In this document: positions 5,071-11,115 of the stretch, in pieces | Layout: each line of letters starts with the position of its first letter | How positions within the stretch are numbered: the stretch's first letter is position 1 | Source of the DNA: JAMPXD01 sp041481895 | Lineage (GTDB): Bacteria > Desulfobacterota > Desulfuromonadia > Geobacterales > Geobacteraceae | Assembly: GCA_041481895.1 (NCBI GenBank) | Contig: JBGPCQ010000101.1 | Span: forward strand, 1 to 11,115 | DNA length: 11,115 nucleotides | Direction: 5' to 3' | Made by a program: the position numbers and the translations under genes | Notes under the pieces: generated by a model | Seen by the model: only the letters and a program-made list of their open reading frames with translations | Databases searched by the model: none | What the model was told of the DNA's origin: nothing

Positions 5071-7104
5071 CTACCCGAACATACTCTTCATCTTGGCAAA
5101 GGCATCCCCCGCCAGCCGGTCCGCTTCCTCCGGTGTAGCCTCCTCTCCCCCCCCTTCCCGATTGAGGAACTCCGGGGGTATCTCCGCGAGAAAACGGGAG
5201 GGAAACCGTTCTTCCAGTTTGCCGTATTTCTTGCGGGAGAGGCAGTGCGTAATCGTCAGGTGCCGGCGGGCGCGGGTGATCCCCACGTAGCAGAGACGGC
5301 GCTCCTCGTCGACGGAAAAGTCCTCGTAGATCGAGCGCTTGTGCGGCAGGATCTCCTCTTCGAGTCCGACCAGGAAGACGAAGGGGAACTCCAGTCCCTT
5401 ACTGGAGTGGAGCGACATCAGGGTGACCGCGTCCTGACCATGCTCCTTCCGGTCCCGGCCGGAGAAGCGCTCTTCGTCCATGAGCGAGACCTTTTCCAGG
5501 AAACCGGAGAGGGAAGGGCTTCCGGTCCGCGCCTCGTACCCCGCCAGGGAGTTGATGATCTGCTCCACGTTCTCCGCCCGTCGGCGCGCGGCTTTCGGAT
5601 CGTCGCTGGTCCGGAACAGCTCATCCTCGATCCCCACCCGCTTGAACAGCTCCCCCATCCGCTCCGCCAGCAGGCCTCTGCGCCGGAAACGGGCGATCTC
5701 CCCGCTCAGCAATTCATGGAACGCCAACACCCGGTCCCGCGGCGCCGCCGTGATCCCCTCGATCTCAGCCACCCGGCCGAACGCCTCAAACAGCCCCGCC
5801 CCCTGCTCCTGCGACCACTGGTTGAGCCGCACCAGTGTGCCGTCGCCGATCCCCCTCCGGGGGAAGTTGACAATCCGCAAAAGCGCCTGCTCGTCGTCGG
5901 GGTTATTGATCGCCCGGAGGTAGCAGAGGGCGTCCTTGACCTCCTTGCGCTCGTAAAACTGCATCCCGCCGATCAGCACGTAGGGGATCCCCGCAAAGCG
6001 GAGCTGCTCTTCGAAGGGGCGGCTCTGCGCGTTGGTACGGTAGAGGATGGCGAAATCGCCAAAGGAGAGGTTATGCTTGAAGCACTCCAGCTGGATCCGC
6101 TCCACCACCCCGGACGCCTCCTCCTCGTCGTCGCGGGCCGCCACCAGGCCGATGGGGCGGCCATTGCCGGCATTGGTCCAGAGGGTCTTCTCCTTCCGCT
6201 TCGGGTTGTTGCGGATGACGCTGTTGGCGGCGGCCAGGATATTTCCCGTGGAGCGGTAGTTCTGCTCCAGCTTGACGACCCGGCTGCCGGGATAATCATG
6301 TTCGAAGGCGAGGATTTTCTCCACGTCGGCGCCGCGCCAGCCGTAGATCGACTGGTCGTCGTCCCCGACCACGCAGAGGTTCTTGTATTTCGCAGCCAGA
6401 AGGCTGATAAAGAGGTACTGGGAGGGGTTGGTGTCCTGATACTCGTCGACCATGATGTAGCGGAACCGCTCCTGCCAGCGGGCCACTACCTCCGGATGTT
6501 TTTGCAGGAGCTGCACGGCGAGCATGATGATGTCATCGAAATCGACGGCGTTGCACGCCTTGAGCAGGGACTGGTAGCGGGGATAGACGTCAGCGGCGAC
6601 AGCCGCCCAGTCGTCGCCGGCGGGAACCGGCAGCGCACCCGGCCCGAGCAGGGCGTTCTTGGCCGCGGAGATCTTCCAGAGGACCGCCTCGGCATCGACC
6701 TTGCGGCCGTCGGCGGAGGCCGTCTCCCGCAGCACCTGGCGCAGGAGCCCGAGCTGGTCGGAGGTGGCATAGATGGCGAAGTTCCGCTTGTAGCCCAAAA
6801 GGCCGATTTCCTGGCGGAGGATCCGCACCCCGAGGGAGTGGAAGGTGGAGAGGATCGCCCCTTCGCAGCGTTTGGCCCCCACCAGTGCGGCCATCCGCTC
6901 CTGCATCTCGCGGGCCGCCTTGTTCGTGAAAGTGACCGCCAGGATGTTCTCCGCCGGCACCTGCCGGTGGAGGAGGAGGTAGGCAATGCGGTAGGTGATC
7001 ACCCGGGTCTTGCCGGAGCCGGCCCCGGCCAGCACCAGAAGCGGCCCCTCGGTGCACCGGACCGCCTCCAGCTGGCGGGGATTCATGGTATTGAGATCGA
7101 GCAT
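5071..7104 (-). CDS. rep: SF1A DNA helicase, Rep-like (UvrD/Rep/PcrA family)
   Basis: ATP-driven 3'-5' single-strand DNA translocase and helicase of 677 residues. Visible motifs: Q motif LNTMNPRQLEAV with Gln11, Walker A AGAGSGKT (26-33), FTNKAAREM, DFDD, Walker B VDEYQDT (219-225), GDDDQSIYGWRGAD, LEQNYRS (279-285), LHSSKGLEF (ends about 572), DEERRLCYVGITRAR (to 613). The length matches E. coli Rep (673) better than UvrD or PcrA (about 720-730). LKACNAVDFDD, RWQERFRYIMVDEYQDTN and GLEFPFVFLVGLEEEILPH are also closest to Rep, which helps forks pass protein blocks. The frame stays open a further 224 codons upstream, but that part is antisense to ligA. ATG 7104-7102 is chosen because GAGG lies 6 nt before it. 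It is divergent from ligA. PcrA/UvrD function in repair is an alternative reading. Confidence 0.9.
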   Translation of the reverse strand: MLDLNTMNPRQLEAVRCTEGPLLVLAGAGSGKTRVITYRIAYLLLHRQVPAENILAVTFTNKAAREMQERMAALVGAKRCEGAILSTFHSLGVRILRQEIGLLGYKRNFAIYATSDQLGLLRQVLRETASADGRKVDAEAVLWKISAAKNALLGPGALPVPAGDDWAAVAADVYPRYQSLLKACNAVDFDDIIMLAVQLLQKHPEVVARWQERFRYIMVDEYQDTNPSQYLFISLLAAKYKNLCVVGDDDQSIYGWRGADVEKILAFEHDYPGSRVVKLEQNYRSTGNILAAANSVIRNNPKRKEKTLWTNAGNGRPIGLVAARDDEEEASGVVERIQLECFKHNLSFGDFAILYRTNAQSRPFEEQLRFAGIPYVLIGGMQFYERKEVKDALCYLRAINNPDDEQALLRIVNFPRRGIGDGTLVRLNQWSQEQGAGLFEAFGRVAEIEGITAAPRDRVLAFHELLSGEIARFRRRGLLAERMGELFKRVGIEDELFRTSDDPKAARRRAENVEQIINSLAGYEARTGSPSLSGFLEKVSLMDEERFSGRDRKEHGQDAVTLMSLHSSKGLEFPFVFLVGLEEEILPHKRSIYEDFSVDEERRLCYVGITRARRHLTITHCLSRKKYGKLEERFPSRFLAEIPPEFLNREGGGEEATPEEADRLAGDAFAKMKSMFG

Positions 7105-7120
7105 GGGCAACCTCGCTGAT

Positions 7121-7150
7121 AAACAAAAAGACCGGGCACAGAGACCCGGT
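7121..7150 (-). terminator. Hairpin plus T-tract in the rep leader
   Basis: On the minus strand ACCGGG-TCTCTGTG-CCCGGT is followed directly by CTTTTTGTTT. This has the form of an intrinsic terminator, yet it sits upstream of the rep start codon, about 17 nt before ATG 7104. It may be an attenuator, may end a short leader RNA, or may only be a 5' stabilising stem if transcription begins at the first base of the stem. Confidence 0.5.
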
Positions 7151-7156
7151 TCCATG

Positions 7157-7185
7157 TTCATAACAGAATGAAGTCGGCAATGCAA
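7157..7185 (-). promoter_or_regulatory. Putative rep promoter
   Basis: On the minus strand TTGCAT (7185-7180), a 17-nt spacer and TATGAA (7162-7157), with TGT before the -10. The start would fall near 7150, exactly where the leader hairpin begins. The -10 is weak, so an additional start farther upstream is possible. Confidence 0.4.
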
Positions 7186-7206
7186 GGAGGCTAAAATCGT
7201 GCCAGA

Positions 7207-7235
7207 TTGCAATGCATACCGTGCTGTGCTATAAG
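7207..7235 (+). promoter_or_regulatory. Putative ligA promoter
   Basis: TTGCAA (7207-7212), 17-nt spacer, TATAAG (7230-7235), with TGC directly before the -10 (extended -10). Start near 7242, leader of about 25 nt to ATG 7267, with AAGGAG at 7254-7259. This is the cleanest promoter in the window. Confidence 0.65.
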
Positions 7236-7266
7236 CAGGGTATATCCGCCCCCAAGGAGTATCCCG

Positions 7267-9279
7267 ATGGAGAAAACCACGGCACAGCGCCGGATAAACG
7301 AGCTCCGCCAGGAGATTGAGCGGCACAACCGGCTCTATTACCTGGATGACAGTCCGGTGATAACGGACAGCGAGTATGACCGCCTCTTCCGGGAGTTGCT
7401 GGAACTGGAAACGATATTTCCCGACCTTATCACCTCCGACTCGCCGACACAGCGGGTCGGCGGGGCACCGCTGGATAAATTCGTCCAGGTTACCCACCGC
7501 ATCCCGATGCTCTCCCTGGAAAACGCCTTTAACCCGGAGGATGCCGCCGAGTTCGACGATCGGGTGAAGCGTTTTCTCGGCCTCCCGGCCGGGAAGGAGA
7601 TCGACTACGTCTGCGAGCCGAAAATGGACGGACTCGCCGTGGAGCTCGTCTACGAGAATGGCGCCTTCACCATCGGCTCCACCCGCGGCGACGGCGTCAC
7701 CGGTGAGGATGTGACCCGGAACCTGAAGACCGTCAAGGGTATTCCCCTCCGCCTCATGGTCCCCGCCCCTCCCCAACTCCTGGAAGTGCGGGGCGAAGTC
7801 TACCTGGGGCTGGCCGCTTTCCAGAGACTCAACAGCGAACGGGAGGAAGCGGGCGAACCGCCTTTTGCCAACCCGCGCAACGCCGCGGCAGGCGCCATTC
7901 GGCAGCTCGACTCAAAGATCACCGCGAAACGTCCCCTCTCTATTTTCTGCTACGCGCCGGGGGAAGCGGCAGGGTACAAATTCGCTTCCCAAAGCGAGTT
8001 CTTGACTGCCGTGAAACAATGGGGACTCCCCGTCAACCCGCTTATCAGGAGATGCTGCGGCATTGCTGAGGTCTGCGGCTACTACCGCGAGATGGCGGGA
8101 AGGCGTGAAACGCTCCCCTACGAGATCGACGGGGTGGTGGTCAAGGTCGACTCGTTCGCCCTCCAGCGTGAGCTGGGCGAAAAAAGCCGGAGCCCGAGAT
8201 GGGCCGTGGCCTGGAAGTTCCCGCCGCGCCAGGCGGAAACCGTCGTAGAAGATATCGTGCCCCAGGTGGGGAGGACCGGCGTCATCACCCCGACCGCCCA
8301 CCTCAGGCCGGTCGAGGTATCGGGTGTCATGGTCTCCCGGGCAACCCTCCACAACTGGGAGGAGATGGAACGGAAGGATATCCGGATCGGCGATACCGTT
8401 ATCGTGGAGCGGGCCGGCGACGTGATACCGGCCGTGGTGCGGGTCCTTACCGAGAAGCGCACCGGCGGGGAAAAGCCCCTCCCCCTCCCCGCGGCCTGTC
8501 CTGAGTGCGGCTCGGAAGTGGTAAAAATCACCGACGAGGTGGCGGTCCGCTGCCTCGGACTCTCCTGCCCGGCCCAGATCCGCGAGTCGCTCATCCACTT
8601 TGCTTCCCGCCACGCCATGGACATCGACGGGCTGGGGGACCGCTACATCGAGCAGCTCCTCGGCCTGAAGCTGGTTCGGGACGTTGCCGACATCTACTGC
8701 CTGGGAAAGAGCGACTTCATGCAGTTCGAGCGGATGGGGGACAAGCTGGCGGACAATCTTCTCACCGCCATCGAGAACAGCAAAAAGCGTGAGCTGTCAC
8801 GGTTCATCTTCGCACTCGGCATCCGCCACGTGGGAGAGCATACCGCCAGGCTTCTTGCCAGCGCCTTCGGCAGCATCGAAAACCTGCAAAAGTCCTGCGA
8901 AGAGGAGCTTCTTTCCATTCGTGAGATTGGCCCCCAGGTAGCCCGTAGCATCACCACGTTCTTCAATAACCCGAAAAACATCGAGGTGATCGAACGGATG
9001 TTCCAGGCAGGGGTCCGGCCGACCGTGGAAGTAAAAAAAGTCGGCGGCCGGTTTACCGGGATAACGTTCGTCTTTACCGGAGCCCTTACCCGGTTCACCC
9101 GGGACGAAGCGAAACAGCTGGTGGAGAATGCAGGAGGGCATGCGGCAGGTTCGGTGTCGCGGAAAACCGACTTCGTGGTGGCCGGGGAAGAAGCGGGGAG
9201 CAAGCTGGATAAGGCGCGGGAGCTGGGGGTAAAGGTGCTCACCGAGGAGGAGTTCCTTGGGATGATCGAATCCAGGTAA
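7267..9279 (+). CDS. ligA: NAD-dependent DNA ligase LigA
   Basis: Seals nicks in duplex DNA using NAD+ in replication and repair. The 670-residue protein has all the family parts in order: an N-terminal Ia domain with the YxxxxxPxISDxEYD-type region (YYLDDSPVITDSEYD), the adenylation domain with catalytic Lys119 in CEPKMDG, the EVRGEVY and YEIDGVVVKV motifs, an OB fold (VGRTGVITPTAHLRPV), a four-cysteine zinc site (Cys411, Cys414, Cys429, Cys434), helix-hairpin-helix repeats, and a C-terminal BRCT domain from about residue 593. Length matches E. coli LigA (671). ATG 7267 is chosen over an in-frame TTG at 7207 because AAGGAG stands 7 nt before it and the TTG falls inside the -35 box. It is divergent from rep. 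No clear terminator follows the stop; the next gene is convergent. Confidence 0.97.
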   Translation: MEKTTAQRRINELRQEIERHNRLYYLDDSPVITDSEYDRLFRELLELETIFPDLITSDSPTQRVGGAPLDKFVQVTHRIPMLSLENAFNPEDAAEFDDRVKRFLGLPAGKEIDYVCEPKMDGLAVELVYENGAFTIGSTRGDGVTGEDVTRNLKTVKGIPLRLMVPAPPQLLEVRGEVYLGLAAFQRLNSEREEAGEPPFANPRNAAAGAIRQLDSKITAKRPLSIFCYAPGEAAGYKFASQSEFLTAVKQWGLPVNPLIRRCCGIAEVCGYYREMAGRRETLPYEIDGVVVKVDSFALQRELGEKSRSPRWAVAWKFPPRQAETVVEDIVPQVGRTGVITPTAHLRPVEVSGVMVSRATLHNWEEMERKDIRIGDTVIVERAGDVIPAVVRVLTEKRTGGEKPLPLPAACPECGSEVVKITDEVAVRCLGLSCPAQIRESLIHFASRHAMDIDGLGDRYIEQLLGLKLVRDVADIYCLGKSDFMQFERMGDKLADNLLTAIENSKKRELSRFIFALGIRHVGEHTARLLASAFGSIENLQKSCEEELLSIREIGPQVARSITTFFNNPKNIEVIERMFQAGVRPTVEVKKVGGRFTGITFVFTGALTRFTRDEAKQLVENAGGHAAGSVSRKTDFVVAGEEAGSKLDKARELGVKVLTEEEFLGMIESR

Positions 9280-9357
9280 AATTCGCTCGTGCCCTGTCCA
9301 ACCGGCTGAATTCCGAACGGCGGGGAAATTGCCCAGCGCAGCAATCGTCGCTACGAG

Positions 9358-9606
9358 CTAGAAGGAATGAGGCACTGCTGCGACCGGCGGATCCAGACTT
9401 ATCAAGCTGGGCCGCAAAACCCGGGCATTCTTCCCTGCACCCTTTGGAAGCACGTCGTTACCAGAGGGAACAAGAAGACTCGTCATCCTCGGGGGGCCAT
9501 TCACGTTCTCCATCTTCTGGCGACCGCTTCGTCCACCTTCGTAAAGGGCAATACCCACAAAAAGAGTTGTGACGATTACTGCTACGGTTAGAATGATCGA
9601 ATTCAT
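9358..9606 (-). CDS. Small single-helix membrane protein, unknown function
   Basis: An 82-residue frame starting at ATG 9606-9604 with CAGGAG 8 nt upstream. Residues 4-22 (IILTVAVIVTTLFVGIALY) form one strong membrane helix or uncleaved signal anchor. The rest is polar, with a basic stretch (GGRSGRQK) right after the helix, then a Gly/Pro/Ser-rich segment. By the positive-inside rule the C-terminal part would be cytoplasmic. No known motif was recognised. Support for being real: a good ribosome site, a clear helix at the N terminus, and a distinctive AT-rich upstream region with possible promoter signals. Against: only one short frame and no family match, and the C-terminal half could be chance read-through. 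It converges on ligA, with 78 bp between stop codons and no evident terminator there. Confidence 0.5.
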   Translation of the reverse strand: MNSIILTVAVIVTTLFVGIALYEGGRSGRQKMENVNGPPRMTSLLVPSGNDVLPKGAGKNARVLRPSLISLDPPVAAVPHSF

Positions 9607-9634
9607 GAAATCGCTCCTGAACAGATAGCGAACT

Positions 9635-9670
9635 GCATATTAATGCTTATTAAACAAGCATATTTAATGC
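9635..9670. repeat. Two near-palindromic 12/13-mers, 23 bp apart
   Basis: GCATATTAATGC (9635-9646) and GCATATTTAATGC (9658-9670) are direct repeats whose spacing is close to two helical turns. Each is almost self-complementary (GCAT..ATGC). They sit 29-64 bp upstream of the start codon of the small membrane protein, where an operator for a dimeric regulator would be expected. Confidence 0.5.
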
Positions 9671-9672
9671 CA
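9657..9672 (-). promoter_or_regulatory. Possible sigma-54 promoter of the small membrane protein gene
   Basis: On the minus strand TGGCATTAAATATGCT keeps the GG and GC pairs exactly 10 nt apart, and TGGCA matches the -24 box. The -12 box reads ATGC instead of TTGC. The start would be near 9646, giving a leader of about 40 nt. It coincides with one of the GCAT..ATGC repeats, so the match may be accidental. Confidence 0.35.
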
Positions 9673-9691
9673 TGACCCGTTATTAAATAAT

Positions 9692-9704
9692 AATCAATTA
9701 TTTC
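9692..9704 (+). promoter_or_regulatory. Possible IHF site upstream of the sigma-54-like promoter
   Basis: AATCAATTATTTC matches WATCAANNNNTTR except at the last base. It lies about 20-30 bp upstream of the putative -24 element within an AT-rich tract. IHF bending is typical of sigma-54 promoters, but AT-rich DNA gives such matches by chance. Confidence 0.25.
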
Positions 9705-9884
9705 CCCATATTTCTTGATATGTTGAACCACCTGAAAGTACGTATTTGTATTAATTAATAAAGTATTATATGTGAAATGCCGATATTTAGTGGCTAAATG
9801 GCTTACAGGCACGCAGTGTGGAAGGAGGGCTTTCTACTTGCCAGCGGGAGAATTTATTGAGAAGTGGTGAGACTGAGGCAGATG

Positions 9885-9921
9885 AAAAAAGGCCGCCCTC
9901 GTTACGGAAGGGTCGGCCTTT
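9885..9921 (-). terminator. Rho-independent terminator of the spermidine-synthase-like gene
   Basis: Stem AAAGGCCG with CCCT against AGGG and CGGCCTTT (one bulged base) around a loop of about nine bases. On the minus strand it ends in six T residues (9890-9885). It lies about 60 bp after the stop codon of the gene ending at 9981. Confidence 0.8.
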
Positions 9922-9980
9922 CGTTCGTTTGTGAGCCGAGGATCGGGAGAAAACAGGGTGGATTTTTCCCGGTGAAAAAA

Positions 9981-11115
9981 TTATCTGCCATGCATAAGGT
10001 GGACACCCAGATCATACGCATCGACCACTTTGGGATTCTCGGGGGCCAGTCTACGTGCCCTCCGCAGGTATTCCATCCCTTCGGCAGTCGTTTTCTGCCC
10101 GGCGAGGTAACTGCCAAGATAGACAAGAGTCCCGACATCGTCAGGATTGATGGCGAGCGCCTTCTTCCATTGTTCTGTGGCCTTGTCCATTTCCCCGCGT
10201 GAAGCGGCGAGGACTCCCAGGTTCCGCAATGCGCTGACAAGTAGCGGGTTCAGCGTCAAGGCCTGCTCAAGTTCCCTGCCTCCTTCCGGATCATTCATAT
10301 AGAGGAGCATTAAGGCGTAGTCGTAGTGTGCCTCCGCGCTTTCCGGGTAAATCTCAACTGCATGACGCAATAGAGCCGCTGCGTCTGCATAGTAGCCCTG
10401 ACTGAAGTATGCCCGGACTTTGCTGTTAAGGAAAGAGACAATCTGGTTGCGAAGATTCCTCTCCCACGGAGCGGCCGCGATTGCGCGCTCGTAATAGTGA
10501 AGGATTTCCTGAGTCGTTCCACCTTGCAGCTGAAGTAAGTACCCCCAGAGGAAGATCCCCTCGGCCAGGAATGCATCGCGCAGACGGGCGCCATCGGGAG
10601 TTGATGAACCCTTCAGCACGTATCTGTCGAAGTCCTCGCTGCCACGGCATGATATCAGGAGCGAGTAGTTTGCCCGCTCCCTCTCCTGGGTGGGGACGGC
10701 ATATTCCCGAGGAGAATAGAATTCATAGTAGGGGTGCTCAAAGCTGTTTACCCGGCCTTGCGGCATAAAGCGGCGAAGCGTTTCCTCCCTGGCTATGAAG
10801 TGCGCCAGCACGGAATCGGCTGACGTCAGGCCGTACTTACGAATCCCCTGGAAAGCCCCGGGATCTTTCTCCATCGTCTGCCGCATCCAGTCAGGATCGA
10901 TATCAATACGCTCGTTGGAGCCGACGAGGACGGTGTTGGACATGGTGAACCTGCCGACCGGCGGAAAGTACCACAGGATGACGTGGGGAAAAGCATCGAG
11001 AAACGTCCTCATCGCAAGGGTATATTGCGACTGAGGGAGGTCCGTCGGCATCCACTGGATGACCACCCCTCCGGGAGCGAGATGCTGCTTCAAGAGTGTA
11101 TAGTATTCCTTCGAG
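9981..11115 (-). CDS. Spermidine-synthase-like domain fused to C-terminal TPR repeats, 5' end beyond the window
   Basis: The frame is open through the right edge, so the 377 visible residues are the C-terminal part; a TTG at 11093 should not be taken as the start, since in-frame coding (SKEYYTLLKQHLAPGG) continues upstream. The first part, EYYTLLKQHLAPGGVVIQW followed by a predicted strand/helix pattern and NTVLVGSNERIDID, is the end of a spermidine/spermine-synthase-type Rossmann fold. A linker follows, then at least three TPR-like repeats: YADAAALLRHAVEIYPESAEAHY, GRELEQALTLNPLLVSALRNLG and KATEQWKKALAINPDDVGTLVYLG, and a last EYLRRARRLAPENPKV. Such proteins often carry an N-terminal multi-helix membrane part; that cannot be seen here. 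True polyamine synthesis is not shown, because the substrate-binding part lies outside. It ends at the 9885-9921 terminator. Confidence 0.8.
   Translation of the reverse strand, partial: SKEYYTLLKQHLAPGGVVIQWMPTDLPQSQYTLAMRTFLDAFPHVILWYFPPVGRFTMSNTVLVGSNERIDIDPDWMRQTMEKDPGAFQGIRKYGLTSADSVLAHFIAREETLRRFMPQGRVNSFEHPYYEFYSPREYAVPTQERERANYSLLISCRGSEDFDRYVLKGSSTPDGARLRDAFLAEGIFLWGYLLQLQGGTTQEILHYYERAIAAAPWERNLRNQIVSFLNSKVRAYFSQGYYADAAALLRHAVEIYPESAEAHYDYALMLLYMNDPEGGRELEQALTLNPLLVSALRNLGVLAASRGEMDKATEQWKKALAINPDDVGTLVYLGSYLAGQKTTAEGMEYLRRARRLAPENPKVVDAYDLGVHLMHGR

Larger units (their letters stand above)
9607..9884. other. AT-rich non-coding stretch
   Basis: From about 9630 to 9800 the DNA is strikingly AT-rich compared with the GC-rich genes on either side. 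It holds the candidate operator repeats and promoter described separately, plus a perfect TATAAT on the minus strand (near 9764-9769) that lacks a good -35 box. A 69-codon open frame here (9603-9812, minus, GTG start) has no ribosome site and ordinary AT-driven composition, so it is not called a gene. Confidence 0.6.

Noticed and set aside
4911..5138. 75-codon open frame on the plus strand
   Set aside because: It begins inside the rhlB terminator, crosses the REP-like cluster and enters rep antisense; no ribosome site.
5245..7119. Open frame of 624 codons on the plus strand opposite rep
   Set aside because: It is antisense to a complete, motif-rich Rep helicase; the translation is a Val/Leu/Pro/Gly-rich shadow typical of high-GC codon bias, with no ribosome site or domain.
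7207..7266. TTG start adding 20 residues to LigA
   Set aside because: It falls in the presumed -35 box and lacks a ribosome site; ATG 7267 gives the normal family length.
7105..7776. N-terminal extension of the rep frame to 901 residues
   Set aside because: The extra 224 codons are antisense to ligA and cross its promoter; the ATG at 7104 has a ribosome site and begins right before the Q motif, as in the family.
9603..9812. 69-codon open frame on the minus strand (GTG start)
   Set aside because: It lies in AT-rich DNA that reads open by composition, has no ribosome site, and overlaps candidate regulatory sites and the start of the 82-residue gene.

Overview
The window looks like chromosomal DNA of a high-GC, Gram-negative anaerobe or facultative bacterium. 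The best guess is a Geobacter-type member of Desulfuromonadota (Desulfobacterota). This is an inference from the style of the proteins (a DUF4212-like plus SSF symporter pair, an RhlB-like helicase, a spermidine-synthase-like protein fused to TPRs), from possible sigma-54 signals, and from short repeats packed between the genes. No database search was possible. No phage, transposase, CRISPR array, rRNA or tRNA was recognised.

Layout. Positions 1-853 (minus strand) hold a two-gene sodium/solute symporter unit: a small two-helix DUF4212-like subunit, then an ActP-like SSF permease that runs off the left edge. Positions 954-3107 (minus strand) hold two tRNA modification genes, trmB (tRNA m7G46 methyltransferase) and truD (tRNA pseudouridine-13 synthase). 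Positions 3509-4888 (plus strand) hold an RhlB-like DEAD-box RNA helicase that ends at a strong terminator. Positions 5071-7104 (minus strand, convergent) hold a Rep-like SF1A DNA helicase. Positions 7267-9279 (plus strand, divergent from rep) hold NAD-dependent DNA ligase ligA. Positions 9358-9606 (minus strand) hold a small one-helix membrane protein of unknown role behind an AT-rich regulatory stretch. Positions 9981-11115 (minus strand) hold the C-terminal part of a spermidine-synthase-like/TPR protein cut by the right edge.

The genes are mostly housekeeping: RNA modification and turnover, and DNA unwinding and sealing. The unusual content lies between them. trmB and its presumed promoter are bracketed by two inverted copies of a 184-bp sequence (2223-2406 and 3236-3419, about 90 percent identical, no gaps). 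Each copy is itself an imperfect fold-back, and the right copy has further outer arms that run into the rhlB promoter. Other intergenic spaces carry different repeats: an ATGAATTATGAA family at the truD 3' end, a three-unit REP-like cluster between rhlB and rep, and a pair of palindromic sites upstream of the small membrane protein. Three promoters (trmB, rhlB, ligA) share the extended -10 octamer TGTGCTAT.

I see no clear new multi-gene system here. The best candidates for something undescribed are the inverted-repeat cassette around trmB, with its fold-back element family, and the small membrane protein with its AT-rich control region.
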